Source: Massilia aurea
GTDB taxonomy: Bacteria > Pseudomonadota > Gammaproteobacteria > Burkholderiales > Burkholderiaceae_D
Assembly (NCBI RefSeq): GCF_014200505.1
Contig: NZ_JACHBX010000004.1
Span: 591,613-655,612 of the forward strand
DNA length: 64,000 nucleotides
Direction: 5' to 3'
The position numbers were made by a program, and so were the translations under genes. Positions 1 through 9,085 of this stretch are shown here, piece after piece. How positions within the stretch are numbered: the first letter of the stretch is position 1; each line of letters starts with the position of its first letter. The notes beneath the pieces were generated by a model. That model did not search any database and had not been told where the DNA came from. It saw only the letters and a program-made list of their open reading frames with translations.

Positions 1-628
1 ACACATTGTCGAGCGACTCGCGCAGCACGCGGTGTAAGCTCATCAGGATGGCGTCGTCGATCTGCAGATCGTCGAGACGCCCATCAGCCTGTACGTCGCA
101 GGCAATACCACTCGCACGCGTGAACTTGTGCGCCTCGATCTCCAGCGTGGCCACGACGCCCAGCTCAAGGCCAGCAGGCCGTAGTTCGCTCAGCAGGTGC
201 TTGACGGTGCGCAGCGTTTCATCGACATTGCCCAGCGCCGCGCTCACCCAGTCGTGCAGACGGCCACGTTGGTCGTCCGTTTGCTGGTGCAAGGTGACGA
301 TGTCGAGCCGCAAGGCCAGCAGGTTCTGGCCAAGGCAATCGTGGATCTCGCGCGAGATCCGCTTGCGCTCTGCTTCACTGCTGGCGCGCTGGTGGGCCAG
401 TAACGCATGCAGTTGCTGTTCGGATGCACGTAACGATGCTTCGGAATGCTGGCAGGCGATGATCTTTTCGACCAGTGCCTGGTTGACGAGCATTTGCCCT
501 TCGGTCAGCTGTCGCATGGATGCTTCGAGTCCGTCATCGGCAACCACATCGGCATAGCGCGACGGCGCCAAGGCATCGCGCAGTTGGTCCGGTGCTTTGC
601 TGTGACGATTGCGGAGTCGGGTTCGCAT
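1..628 (-). CDS. Two-component sensor histidine kinase, NarX/HisKA_3 type (3' part outside window)
   Basis: About 209 residues can be read from the ATG at 628 before the window edge cuts the gene. No transmembrane segment is visible. A helical stretch is followed by the HisKA_3 phospho-acceptor motif SREIHDCLGQNLLALRLDI, where the His after E is the phosphorylated residue, and the visible part ends in RESLDNV, the start of the ATPase N box. This is the layout of kinases that pair with LuxR/NarL-type regulators. An AGGTGA sequence just upstream of the ATG supports the start. It is probably a soluble kinase; its partner regulator would lie outside the window. An FNR-like site lies about 230 bp upstream. 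Confidence 0.85.
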   Translation of the reverse strand, partial: MRTRLRNRHSKAPDQLRDALAPSRYADVVADDGLEASMRQLTEGQMLVNQALVEKIIACQHSEASLRASEQQLHALLAHQRASSEAERKRISREIHDCLGQNLLALRLDIVTLHQQTDDQRGRLHDWVSAALGNVDETLRTVKHLLSELRPAGLELGVVATLEIEAHKFTRASGIACDVQADGRLDDLQIDDAILMSLHRVLRESLDNV

Positions 629-859
629 GGCAATCACCTGTGGTTCACGCGCCAAAAAGGGATAAGTTTCCTGCTGCCTGTTGTGAGACGCTAAGTATTT
701 TGCTGACGCAAGTCAAGCGGAACCGATGGGAACGCACGCAAAATCACGCGCGCATGTTGGCTGCGTGTTTGTTTGTGGGTGGCAGCAACGGCGCACCATG
801 CAGCTTGGATTGATTGGTTCTCAATAGGTTTGCAGGCGCGTTCGTCAAGCAGGCTGCAA

Positions 860-873
860 TCGATCTGGATCAA
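860..873. promoter_or_regulatory. Possible FNR/ANR-type operator
   Basis: The 14-mer TCGATCTGGATCAA differs from the FNR consensus TTGAT-N4-ATCAA at one base. It lies in the 272-bp non-coding stretch upstream of the sensor kinase, which is the only gene that could be transcribed from this gap. No -10 or -35 element could be placed with confidence, so oxygen control of the kinase is only a suggestion. Confidence 0.3.
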
Positions 874-900
874 TCTTGCTGCTTGTTGACGGATCGTTGT

Positions 901-1431
901 TCAGAGCGACGAAATCGCCTTGGCCAGATTGGCTCTGGCGCGCTGCTCAAGGCGCTGCGCGATGGCGGGCGTCGTGTAAATCTGTTCGCGGTCGAGAAAG
1001 CCCTGCAGCACGGCGCGGCGCTTGACCGCGTAGACCTCTGGTGGCACCCACGCGTATTCGTCGCTGATCTGGCGCGTGTACTCGGCAAAGCGCGCAGCGG
1101 GTGCGCCCAGGATGGCCAGATCAATGTCGACCAGCAAAGCCTGGTCCGGCGAGGCGGGCAGGGCAGTGTGGCAGGTGGCCATGATCAGGTCATGCACGCG
1201 CTGGCAGCGGGCCGCATCGACGCCGCCAGCCTTTATTGCGTCAATGGCCCAGTGCGCCGAGCGTGCTTCGTTATCGTGGCCCTGCACGTCGTAGATAGCG
1301 TCGTGGAACCACAGGGCCAGCTCGATGTCGGCAGGCTGCTCGGCGTGCGCGCGCAGCGTGTCGAACAGTGACAGGCATTCGGTGAGGTGTTGCTGGGTGT
1401 GGTGGTGGCGCTGGGCTGCCGCTCTGTCCAC
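901..1431 (-). CDS. Predicted HD-domain metal-dependent phosphohydrolase, short N-terminus
   Basis: The 176-residue product has the core of the predicted HD-superfamily hydrolases (COG4339 type): an N-terminal RHHHTQQHL segment, the metal-binding WFHDAIYD motif, a later VHDLIMATCH helix and a conserved DIDLAILG segment. These are cytosolic and of unknown substrate. Only about eight residues precede RHHHTQQH, whereas family members usually carry some twenty more with a Trp/Leu-rich helix. The frame is open a little further upstream but offers no ATG before a stop, so GTG at 1431 is the best start. The 5' end abuts the AT-rich RADAR island, so the gene may have lost its original start there. 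Confidence 0.7.
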   Translation of the reverse strand: MDRAAAQRHHHTQQHLTECLSLFDTLRAHAEQPADIELALWFHDAIYDVQGHDNEARSAHWAIDAIKAGGVDAARCQRVHDLIMATCHTALPASPDQALLVDIDLAILGAPAARFAEYTRQISDEYAWVPPEVYAVKRRAVLQGFLDREQIYTTPAIAQRLEQRARANLAKAISSL

Positions 1432-1527
1432 GCGCGCGGCGATTGCTCGAACAAGTCGGTGGACGGTGCAAGGTTAAGAGGCGCTTAGGTTGCGGACCAT
1501 CTTGCAAGCGCGCAGTCAGCTCGGGAA

Positions 1528-1650
1528 GCCAATATACGATTTGTTTGTTGAACACCGATCTTTGCAAACCAATATTGGATTGATGAAGCTGGAGTGTCTG
1601 GGAGATAACGATAGCCCCTAATACTTGCGGGAAGTATGCGCCAATATACG
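1528..1650. promoter_or_regulatory. AT-rich control region before the RADAR genes, with repeats
   Basis: The whole stretch 1432-1827 has no credible gene. It contains the 11-mer GCCAATATACG twice in direct orientation (1528-1538 and 1640-1650) and the perfect palindrome CCAATATTGG between them (1569-1578), sharing the CCAATAT core. The three copies upstream of rdrA look like binding sites for one regulator. Base composition falls sharply here compared with the left flank. No clear -35/-10 pair could be assigned. Confidence 0.35.
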
Positions 1651-1827
1651 GGAGATAGCAATAAATCGAAATTGTATTTTTATGGCAGCCAACTATGGAG
1701 AAGCCTATTGTCTATAGTTGATTATGCAGATTTTTAGTGACTATTCTGCCCAAAACCTCCGCACATTTGTCATCTGCCGATAAAAATTGTAGTGGCTTGC
1801 TACCCATATGGTCTGAGTTTGATTAAA

Positions 1828-4635
1828 ATGAGGCAACAGGCGCCCCTAATTCCAGCGTGGCGCAGACTAACTTGGCAAATGGCATACATGATGAACGCAT
1901 GGCGAGAAACCTTATTGCTAAACCTGGACCGTACCGGCAGTGCGACACGTCTCCCGTTCGACGAAAATTGGCAACACGAAGCTTTTCGCTTCGTGAAAAA
2001 TGAGCTAAATGCTGCAATCGCGCAGGCGGAAGTGTACGCTCATAGTTGGTCGAATTCCCACACTACTGGGCAAGACCACAATCAGATTGAGCGATCGTAC
2101 AATGCGATCTTCATCAATGGATCGCGGGGCGCTGGAAAAACCGCATTCATGATTAATATTGAAATGATGTGGAGAGCAAAGTTTAAAGAGTCTAAACTGT
2201 GTTTTTTACCCTTGATAGATCCGACACTGATACGAGACGAAGAGGGGTTCGATAGTTACTTGGTGGCGCAAGTCCATTATGCTGTACGCAGTTATCACGC
2301 CGCACGTCAACAGAGTCGCCCCAGTGAAATCTACCTAAGAGCACTAGAGAGTCTCGGCGAATCGCTTGCGCCGACCGACGGCAAGACAATGGGCATCGGC
2401 ATCGATCGTATTTTGTCGTATCAGGTCGCACAGACATGGGAATGGCGCTTTCACAATTTTCTATACCAAGCAACACTTGAGTTAAACGTGACGGCGTTTG
2501 TCTTCCGTATCGACGATATCGATATGTCCCTCGGGCGCGCACACGGGCTTCTGGAGACATTGCGTCGATGGCTGGCGTGCCCGTTTTCAGTGCCTTTAGT
2601 TTCGGGTGACATCAATCTTTACCGACAATTAGCTCAGCAGTACTTCAACGAGCACAGCAAGCACGGGATCGACAGCTCATATCAAGAAAAGCTGGCAGAG
2701 AACTACCTCGAAAAACTTTTCCCAACAAACCTGAGGACCCAGTTTACTTCGCTTTCGCTTTTGCAGCCACGATTGGAAATCGTTCAGCAAAACTTCAGCA
2801 TGGGTGAAGGGATACCATTAGACATTTATCTCGGATGGATGGCTGAACTTGTCTATCCTTTTACTAACGGTGAAGAGGGCAGTAAGCCATCATTGTTACC
2901 AGATACCGCACGAACGCTCGTTCAATTGGTCAAGATGCCGGCCCGATATCTTGCGCAAGAGCCCGACGCTTGGCGCGCGCTGGCTAACGTTAGGACTTCT
3001 CCAACTGAGATCCACTATTACGAGATAGCGCACTGCGCGAAAGATTTTGTTGAAACAGACGACGGGATGTTTCATGCCGCTCTGCGTGATGGATGGATGA
3101 AGTATTGCGAGGCGCATCGGAATTGGGTCGGTTGGCGGGTGACAGAGAGCGAGGTTATGTTAGCAGGCTTCGTTATCAACTCTCAAGAGAACGATATGCG
3201 GCCGCTGCGCCGCCCTCTGCGTGAGCTGCCGATATTTAATGTAGGGAGCCAATTTTCCATTCCCGCCGAGGACGAACATTACGATTTCAGCGCAGAGTGC
3301 ATGCGTCAACTGCATTTGCTGGAAAGGGGACGTGCTTCCGCCTATATCGAAAGCCAGAAAAGTCTGCTTGCTAAAGAGTTGCGTACTAACATACCTTACC
3401 CAGCGCTGGAATACTTTGTCTATATGCAGTTCGTATCCCAGGCGACGGTTGAGCAGACTTTGACGAATATCAAAGCTCAATCGCAAGGACAGAATAATTC
3501 TTTCCGCAAAGCAGTACTTCTGCTTAATCTATATACGACACATGAATTTTATGGCCGCTCCGGCACGGCAACTCGTCAACTCTTTTTCGGAAAAGCATTC
3601 GAGTTGTTATTGGACAGTATACTGCAAGATTATATTTCAACAAACACTAGGCAAGTAGCTAGCCATGTCAGAAGAATTTTAACCACTGCACCTTTTCATT
3701 CGACTTACAGCGTGTTTCCTACAAAGTCCGTTGACAATGACGACAGTACGCAAGGAAGTATGGCTCCAATATCCCAAGACGACGCTGCGCCCACAGATGC
3801 TAATCCTCGGGCAGGTTTAGACTTGGCAACAAATGAGCTGCACGGTGTACAGAACTGGTTGCGTTCTGATATTAAAAGATGGCAAATTGAGCATGCCGAG
3901 ATACTGGGGCGAATAAGGAAGCGAGGTGCGTTGCATCTTCTGTATTGCGTTTTCAATAAAACTTTTAATCAGCTAAATGCTTTGAAAGCCGGCTCTGGCT
4001 TGATAAGTGAAGCAAGTGCCGCAAATACGTTAAGCCATGCGGCAAGGCGCTTTCAAATGATCGTCATCAACGCGGTGGCGAGCTTTGTGAAGCCAAACCA
4101 TTTGCTGGTAGTGCAAAGAAACGTTGCGTCGGGTGCGCACATCGATCTCAATCCCGAAAAATGGGATTCCGACCGTTCATGGCATATCAACGTGCGTAGT
4201 CTTGAAAAGAACAGACTGCGAGACGAGGCAATGCAACTGGTGAAGGCGCTGCAGGCTCACCCAATATTTCAGCTTGTGGAAATAGATGGCGATGGGTTGT
4301 TCCCACTCGGCCCGCGAAAGAAAAACGCTACCGAAACGAATGGAGTGAGCGAGCATGCGAGGGAGCAGCCGGACAACAGTATTTCTCCCAATTTGGAAAA
4401 CCCAGTTGCGTCTTATCTTCGCGACAGCTTATTAACTACGCGTACCCGTAGGCCTGGTATCGTAAGGCTGATGAAAGCCTTATTGGCTATTCCGAGGTGG
4501 GAGGTGCATGCGTTGCAGATAGCCCATTCTCATCGTGCCGAACTCGAGCTACTTCGTTACAAGGCAGATAAATATGAAGTTCCGGGTTCTAGTACGCTCG
4601 GCAAAATAATTGCACGAGCATTTGCTCAGAACTGA
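1828..4635 (+). CDS. rdrA: RADAR defence system ATPase RdrA
   Basis: A large P-loop ATPase of about 935 residues. Counting from ATG 1828, Walker A GSRGAGKT is at residues 98-105 and a Walker B-like segment FVFRIDDID follows near 225-232; the remaining ~700 residues are helical and match nothing else I recognise. Size, P-loop position and the directly following giant adenosine-deaminase-like gene identify the RdrA/RdrB pair. In RADAR, RdrA forms a ring-shaped ATPase that works with RdrB during phage infection. The start is uncertain: GTG 1792, ATG 1828 and ATG 1879 are all in frame and none has a good ribosome site. Codon use and GC are lower than in neighbouring genes, suggesting transfer. 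No SLATT or Csx27 accessory gene is present. Confidence 0.82.
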   Translation: MRQQAPLIPAWRRLTWQMAYMMNAWRETLLLNLDRTGSATRLPFDENWQHEAFRFVKNELNAAIAQAEVYAHSWSNSHTTGQDHNQIERSYNAIFINGSRGAGKTAFMINIEMMWRAKFKESKLCFLPLIDPTLIRDEEGFDSYLVAQVHYAVRSYHAARQQSRPSEIYLRALESLGESLAPTDGKTMGIGIDRILSYQVAQTWEWRFHNFLYQATLELNVTAFVFRIDDIDMSLGRAHGLLETLRRWLACPFSVPLVSGDINLYRQLAQQYFNEHSKHGIDSSYQEKLAENYLEKLFPTNLRTQFTSLSLLQPRLEIVQQNFSMGEGIPLDIYLGWMAELVYPFTNGEEGSKPSLLPDTARTLVQLVKMPARYLAQEPDAWRALANVRTSPTEIHYYEIAHCAKDFVETDDGMFHAALRDGWMKYCEAHRNWVGWRVTESEVMLAGFVINSQENDMRPLRRPLRELPIFNVGSQFSIPAEDEHYDFSAECMRQLHLLERGRASAYIESQKSLLAKELRTNIPYPALEYFVYMQFVSQATVEQTLTNIKAQSQGQNNSFRKAVLLLNLYTTHEFYGRSGTATRQLFFGKAFELLLDSILQDYISTNTRQVASHVRRILTTAPFHSTYSVFPTKSVDNDDSTQGSMAPISQDDAAPTDANPRAGLDLATNELHGVQNWLRSDIKRWQIEHAEILGRIRKRGALHLLYCVFNKTFNQLNALKAGSGLISEASAANTLSHAARRFQMIVINAVASFVKPNHLLVVQRNVASGAHIDLNPEKWDSDRSWHINVRSLEKNRLRDEAMQLVKALQAHPIFQLVEIDGDGLFPLGPRKKNATETNGVSEHAREQPDNSISPNLENPVASYLRDSLLTTRTRRPGIVRLMKALLAIPRWEVHALQIAHSHRAELELLRYKADKYEVPGSSTLGKIIARAFAQN

Positions 4636-4639
4636 GCCG

Positions 4640-7159
4640 ATGCTACGGGTACCTCTTGATCTATTAGCCGCCGTCAGCCTGCTTCGGTCCGATCGCTGGC
4701 TAGTGCATTGCATCGAAGCGTTGAGGCGCAATGCCTCTGACGGAATCTGCGCGCTTGCTGTGCGCGATGCTGCGATAGGCGACTATACCCACCATAACCA
4801 ACGTCACGAGGACACTCAGAATGCCTTAGATCTGCATTGGCAGCCTGACGATCATGGCTTTTACCGCTTGCATTTTTTGCGCGTGTTGGCTGACGAATGG
4901 CTTGTAAACGACGGTAAAGATATATTCCAAGTCCCCGACGACAGACTGGCAGATTATGCCGGCATGATGTCGATGCTTGATCCTGCCTTATTGGCTGCAA
5001 CGATGATGGCGAACAGCCTATATATCAAGGAAAAAGCATGGGTAGATGTCGAGCGCTGGACGGAACGCCAGTGTCCGCATGCGTTGCCGTTTGATCCAGA
5101 TACGCCGTATGCGGACAACCATGTGCACATGGCAGGAGTCTGCGCCGCGCATTATGGGTTGTGCAACTTGGCGCTACTCGATAATGTTCCGAATTCCGTC
5201 AATCTGAAGGGAAAATGGCCTCTGGTGCCAGAATTCACTCAGATGCGTTCGGAACGGATCAGCACCCACCAGTTATGCGCATTGCTTCCATTTTTGGTCA
5301 ACGAATGGATGCGCGAAGTGTTCGGGGTAACCGACCGCGATATCAGTGATAGGGTACAGTTGATGCGCTTGCTATCCGTATCACCTGAATCACCTGAATC
5401 ACTGCCAGGTAGAGAGCCGGACATACCTTGGCAGCTTTTGGCGAACCGTTGCATTAATTTGAATGGTTATATCTGCGCGCATGAACCAGTCACGGATGTG
5501 CAGCGACTTGTTCGGCGTGCAGCTGAGCTCCGCCGTGAACACGACGGCGGCGACGTCAGTGGAAGCTGGTTTATGCTTTTGACTGCATTAATGCTTGACG
5601 AACAAAGCTTCGACACTAGCATGCCTAACAACGCTTCGCGCGCGTGGCTGCGTCTTGCAATTATCCATACCGTACATTGCCTGCGCGCTTATGCGGTCAT
5701 GCGGGGTATTGGACTCAGTGAATTTGTCCAGTTCAACAATTCTGATGTGAGAAAATTTCGGGGCTCTATTGCAAAGAATTTGATTCAGCCTAGCTTAATT
5801 CGTCCAAATCGCTATGTTTCTCTGAAAGCAAGCAATCAATTCTTGGAAAAGCGGCCGCTTGAGAGGCTAGCCGCCGAGCTAGGAAATGCTGAGAGCGCCG
5901 ATCGATTCCAGTTTGTCTACCATTTCAGCCGTAGTTTAGAGCCGAATACCGAAGCGCTGAATAAAACTGCCAACGCCTTCACAGAACATTATCAACGGGC
6001 GCGCCGCCGTGACAGGGAATTAGGTAGCAAGGTAGTAAGCGGTGCGCATCCGGGAAGCCTTCTCAGGGGACTCGATGTGGCAGGTAACGAAAACACGGCC
6101 CCGATTGAGTTGTTCGCTCCGGTTCTTCGCAAAATTCGCACGGAATGCCGTAAAAGCTCGATGCTTGGTGCGGCGGCACCGGTCCTTTACTTAAGTATCC
6201 ATGCTGGCGAGGATTTTTCCCATGTCTTAACAGGTCTGCGGCGGATCGACGAAACCGTGCGGTTTTGTGCAATGGAAAAAGGTGACCGTCTGGGGCATGC
6301 GTTAGCGCTCGGTATAGATCCATTTTTGTATGCGCAGCGCCAGCAGTTGGCGTTCATGCCCTTAGACGAGCATCTCGACAACTTAGTATGGTTGCATCAT
6401 TACTTAAAGCTTATTAACCTCCCTAGCTTCGCGCAATGCATCTCAGGCCTCGAGACGAATATTGAAAGGTATAGCCGCTATCTTTACACTGCGGCGCATA
6501 ATACAGCGGACTTGTTCGAAGCATGGCGATTGCGGGAATACGAAAGGCATGAGGACATCGATAGCCAGCCGGGTATCGCCGTCCATGCTAGTCGCACCCA
6601 AAAAGAAATCTGGCGAGCCTATAGGGACTTGTACGGCACAAATCGTGCGCGAAAATTGACGCTTCGAGAACGGCCTGATAGCGTTACAGCAATCCTTCGT
6701 TTCACGCCGCACGATCCCGGCTTCGGCACTTTGGTCCAAATGAGAAAGGGAAAGGTGGAGGAGACGGTTGGCATCTTGCAACTTGATGCCATCGAGGCGG
6801 TTCAGGACTATCTAATGACGCTTTATGCGAGCGCCGACTACGACCTTTACTTGGAGGCATGCCCTTCATCCAATATTTACATTGGCAGGTTTGAAGAATT
6901 TCACGAGCATCCCTTATATCGTTGGCTACCGCTTGATTTCGCTAAACTACCAAACAGATTCGGCTTGCGCACGGGCAACGTCAAGGTATGTATTGGTACC
7001 GACGACCCCGGAATTTTTCCAACAACCATCGAAAATGAGCATCGTGTATTAAAGGATGCCGCTATGCGCTACCACCGAGCCTGTGCTGCTACTGCCCAAG
7101 GATGGATCGAATCGATTAGGCACTCTGGCATCGCGCAGTTCAATAGGCATCGTGGTTGA
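4640..7159 (+). CDS. rdrB: RADAR defence system adenosine deaminase RdrB
   Basis: The 839-residue product keeps all adenosine-deaminase zinc-site motifs in order: NHVH (H161, H163), HAGED (H521, catalytic E524), RLGHA (H553), CPSSN, and GTDDPG (D788, D789). It is more than twice the length of ordinary Ada, with a large insertion between the first and second motifs, as in RdrB. RdrB assembles into large shells and deaminates adenosine or ATP during infection. ATG 4640 is preferred: it lies 4 bases after the rdrA stop, giving tight translational coupling. A TTG at 4610 would add ten residues and overlap rdrA. Composition is AT-rich like rdrA. Confidence 0.85.
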   Translation: MLRVPLDLLAAVSLLRSDRWLVHCIEALRRNASDGICALAVRDAAIGDYTHHNQRHEDTQNALDLHWQPDDHGFYRLHFLRVLADEWLVNDGKDIFQVPDDRLADYAGMMSMLDPALLAATMMANSLYIKEKAWVDVERWTERQCPHALPFDPDTPYADNHVHMAGVCAAHYGLCNLALLDNVPNSVNLKGKWPLVPEFTQMRSERISTHQLCALLPFLVNEWMREVFGVTDRDISDRVQLMRLLSVSPESPESLPGREPDIPWQLLANRCINLNGYICAHEPVTDVQRLVRRAAELRREHDGGDVSGSWFMLLTALMLDEQSFDTSMPNNASRAWLRLAIIHTVHCLRAYAVMRGIGLSEFVQFNNSDVRKFRGSIAKNLIQPSLIRPNRYVSLKASNQFLEKRPLERLAAELGNAESADRFQFVYHFSRSLEPNTEALNKTANAFTEHYQRARRRDRELGSKVVSGAHPGSLLRGLDVAGNENTAPIELFAPVLRKIRTECRKSSMLGAAAPVLYLSIHAGEDFSHVLTGLRRIDETVRFCAMEKGDRLGHALALGIDPFLYAQRQQLAFMPLDEHLDNLVWLHHYLKLINLPSFAQCISGLETNIERYSRYLYTAAHNTADLFEAWRLREYERHEDIDSQPGIAVHASRTQKEIWRAYRDLYGTNRARKLTLRERPDSVTAILRFTPHDPGFGTLVQMRKGKVEETVGILQLDAIEAVQDYLMTLYASADYDLYLEACPSSNIYIGRFEEFHEHPLYRWLPLDFAKLPNRFGLRTGNVKVCIGTDDPGIFPTTIENEHRVLKDAAMRYHRACAATAQGWIESIRHSGIAQFNRHRG

Positions 7160-7543
7160 GAGCGTTCGCCTGCTTGGTCTCACGCTTTGCTCGTTAAATT
7201 GCTAAGACTGTAGACCACTGTTTTATTGCCGCACTCTCTGGAGATCCTGAACTTATGGACCATTGCACCTGCATCCATTCTCAGTCTCTTAAGGTTGTGA
7301 TATGGAATGGGGCAAGGTTGTCAGGCTCTAGAAGGAACTAGATGTGGGCTGCAAACAAAAGCGCTAGGTCAAAGCGCCGAATTCGCGCCTTGGATGCATA
7401 TTGCTAGCGCCATTCGCCGAAATTTTAGTAAAGCGGAGATGGCCGCTTAAAGCAGACATGTCAATTATTGAAAGTGTTACTTATTCAACGCGAGCTATCT
7501 TACTATTAACTACATAAGCATCTGATTTATGAAGATAAATCCA
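7160..7543. other. Non-coding right border of the RADAR island
   Basis: No open frame with coding character, no T-rich hairpin and no transposon end is visible. The AT-rich character continues to the base where rng ends (7544), after which GC rises abruptly. This places the right edge of the inserted DNA directly at the rng stop codon. Confidence 0.5.
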
Positions 7544-9007
7544 TCACATCAAAATCACATCATACTGTTCCTGGTGATACCCCTTCTCGACCTGCAGCGA
7601 AATGCGCTTGCCGATGAAGTCCCCCAGCATGGCCAAGTGCTGCGATTCTTCTTCCAGGAACAAATCGATCACTTCTTGCGACGCGACGATGCGGAACTCG
7701 CGCGGGTTGAACTGCTTGGCTTCGCGCAGCAGCTCGCGCAGGATTTCGTAGCAGATCGTGCGGCTGGTTTTTACCTGGCCCTTGCCCGAGCAGGCCGGGC
7801 AGGGCTCGCACAGGATGTGGGCCAGCGATTCGCGCGTGCGCTTCCTCGTCATTTCCACCAGGCCCAGCGCCGAGAAATTACTCACGGAGACCTTGGTGCG
7901 GTCGCGTGCCAGAGTTTTCTTCAGCTCGGCGAGCACTTGGTTACGGTGCTCGTTGTTCTCCATGTCGATGAAGTCGAGGATGATGATGCCGCCCAGGTTA
8001 CGCAGGCGTAGCTGGCGCGCGATGGCGTGCGCTGATTCCAGATTCGTCTTGAAGATCGTGTCGGCGAAATTGCGCCCACCCACATAGCCGCCCGTGTTGA
8101 CGTCGATGGTCGTCATCGCCTCGGTCTGGTCGACGATCAGGTAGCCGCCCGATTTCAGGTCGACGCGGCGACCGAGCGCGCGCAGGATTTCTTCTTCGAC
8201 GCCATACAGATCGAACAGCGGCCGCTCGCCCGTGTAGTGCGCCATGCGCGACAGCACGCTTGGTGTGTAGACCTGCGCGAATTCGACGAGTTTCAGGTAG
8301 TTCTCGCGCGAGTCGACCTGGATGGTGGCGGTTTCGTCGTGCACGAAGTCGCGCAGCACGCGCTGGGCCAGCGACAGGTCTTGATAGAGCAGCGTGGTCG
8401 GCGGCCGGGTGCGGGCACCCTGGACAATGGCGCCCCAAGTCTTGCGCAGGTAGTCGACGTCGGCGGCCAGGTGGTCGTCCGGCGCTTCTTCGGCCATCGT
8501 GCGCACGATGTAACCGCCTTTTTCGTCGGGCGGCAGCAAGTTTTGCAGGCGCGTGCGCAGGCGTTCGCGTTCGCTTTCCTTTTCGATTTTCTGCGAGATG
8601 CCGATATGCTGGTCTTGCGGCAGGTACACCAGCATGCGGCCGGCGATGGAAATCTGGGTCGACAGGCGTGCGCCCTTGGTCCCGATCGGATCCTTGATGA
8701 CCTGGACGGTCAGTACCTGGCCGTCGAACAGCAGCTTTTCAATCGCGGTCGGAGGCACGTTGCTGCCGTCGTGGCTGCGCGCTTCCCAGATATCGGCCAC
8801 GTGCAGGAAGGCAGCGCGTTCCAGGCCGATGTCGATGAAGGCCGACTGCATGCCTGGCAGCACGCGCACGACCTTGCCCAGATAGACATTCCCCGCCAAC
8901 CCACGCGTGAGCGTGCGCTCGATGTGCAGTTCCTGCACCGCGCCTTGCAAGACCAGCGCGACGCGTGTTTCCTGCGGCGTGATGTTGATGAGAATATCTT
9001 CGTTCAT
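7544..9007 (-). CDS. rng: Ribonuclease G
   Basis: Endoribonuclease of the RNase E/G family, 487 residues, which is the usual RNase G length without the RNase E C-terminal scaffold. It trims the 5' end of 16S rRNA and turns over some mRNAs. The N-terminus MNEDILINITPQETR is typical, an S1-like domain follows (GNVYLGKVVRVLPGMQSAF), the catalytic DNase I-like region contains TIDVNTGGYVG, and CEPCPACSGKG is the zinc-link motif. It is last in the minus-strand run yebC-purD-hemF-nadD-rsfS-rlmH-maf-rng; maf-rng adjacency is widespread in proteobacteria. Confidence 0.96.
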   Translation of the reverse strand: MNEDILINITPQETRVALVLQGAVQELHIERTLTRGLAGNVYLGKVVRVLPGMQSAFIDIGLERAAFLHVADIWEARSHDGSNVPPTAIEKLLFDGQVLTVQVIKDPIGTKGARLSTQISIAGRMLVYLPQDQHIGISQKIEKESERERLRTRLQNLLPPDEKGGYIVRTMAEEAPDDHLAADVDYLRKTWGAIVQGARTRPPTTLLYQDLSLAQRVLRDFVHDETATIQVDSRENYLKLVEFAQVYTPSVLSRMAHYTGERPLFDLYGVEEEILRALGRRVDLKSGGYLIVDQTEAMTTIDVNTGGYVGGRNFADTIFKTNLESAHAIARQLRLRNLGGIIILDFIDMENNEHRNQVLAELKKTLARDRTKVSVSNFSALGLVEMTRKRTRESLAHILCEPCPACSGKGQVKTSRTICYEILRELLREAKQFNPREFRIVASQEVIDLFLEEESQHLAMLGDFIGKRISLQVEKGYHQEQYDVILM

Positions 9008-9085
9008 GGACCCTGCCGCACGTATTGTTCAGGGTGATCATGATACACGCTCACGGGGCATCGCCGGGGCGGGAAGGCGATCAAT

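Noticed and set aside
691..873. 60-codon minus-strand frame upstream of the sensor kinase
   Set aside because: No ribosome site, no recognisable motifs and unusual amino-acid composition; the stretch is better explained as a regulatory gap.
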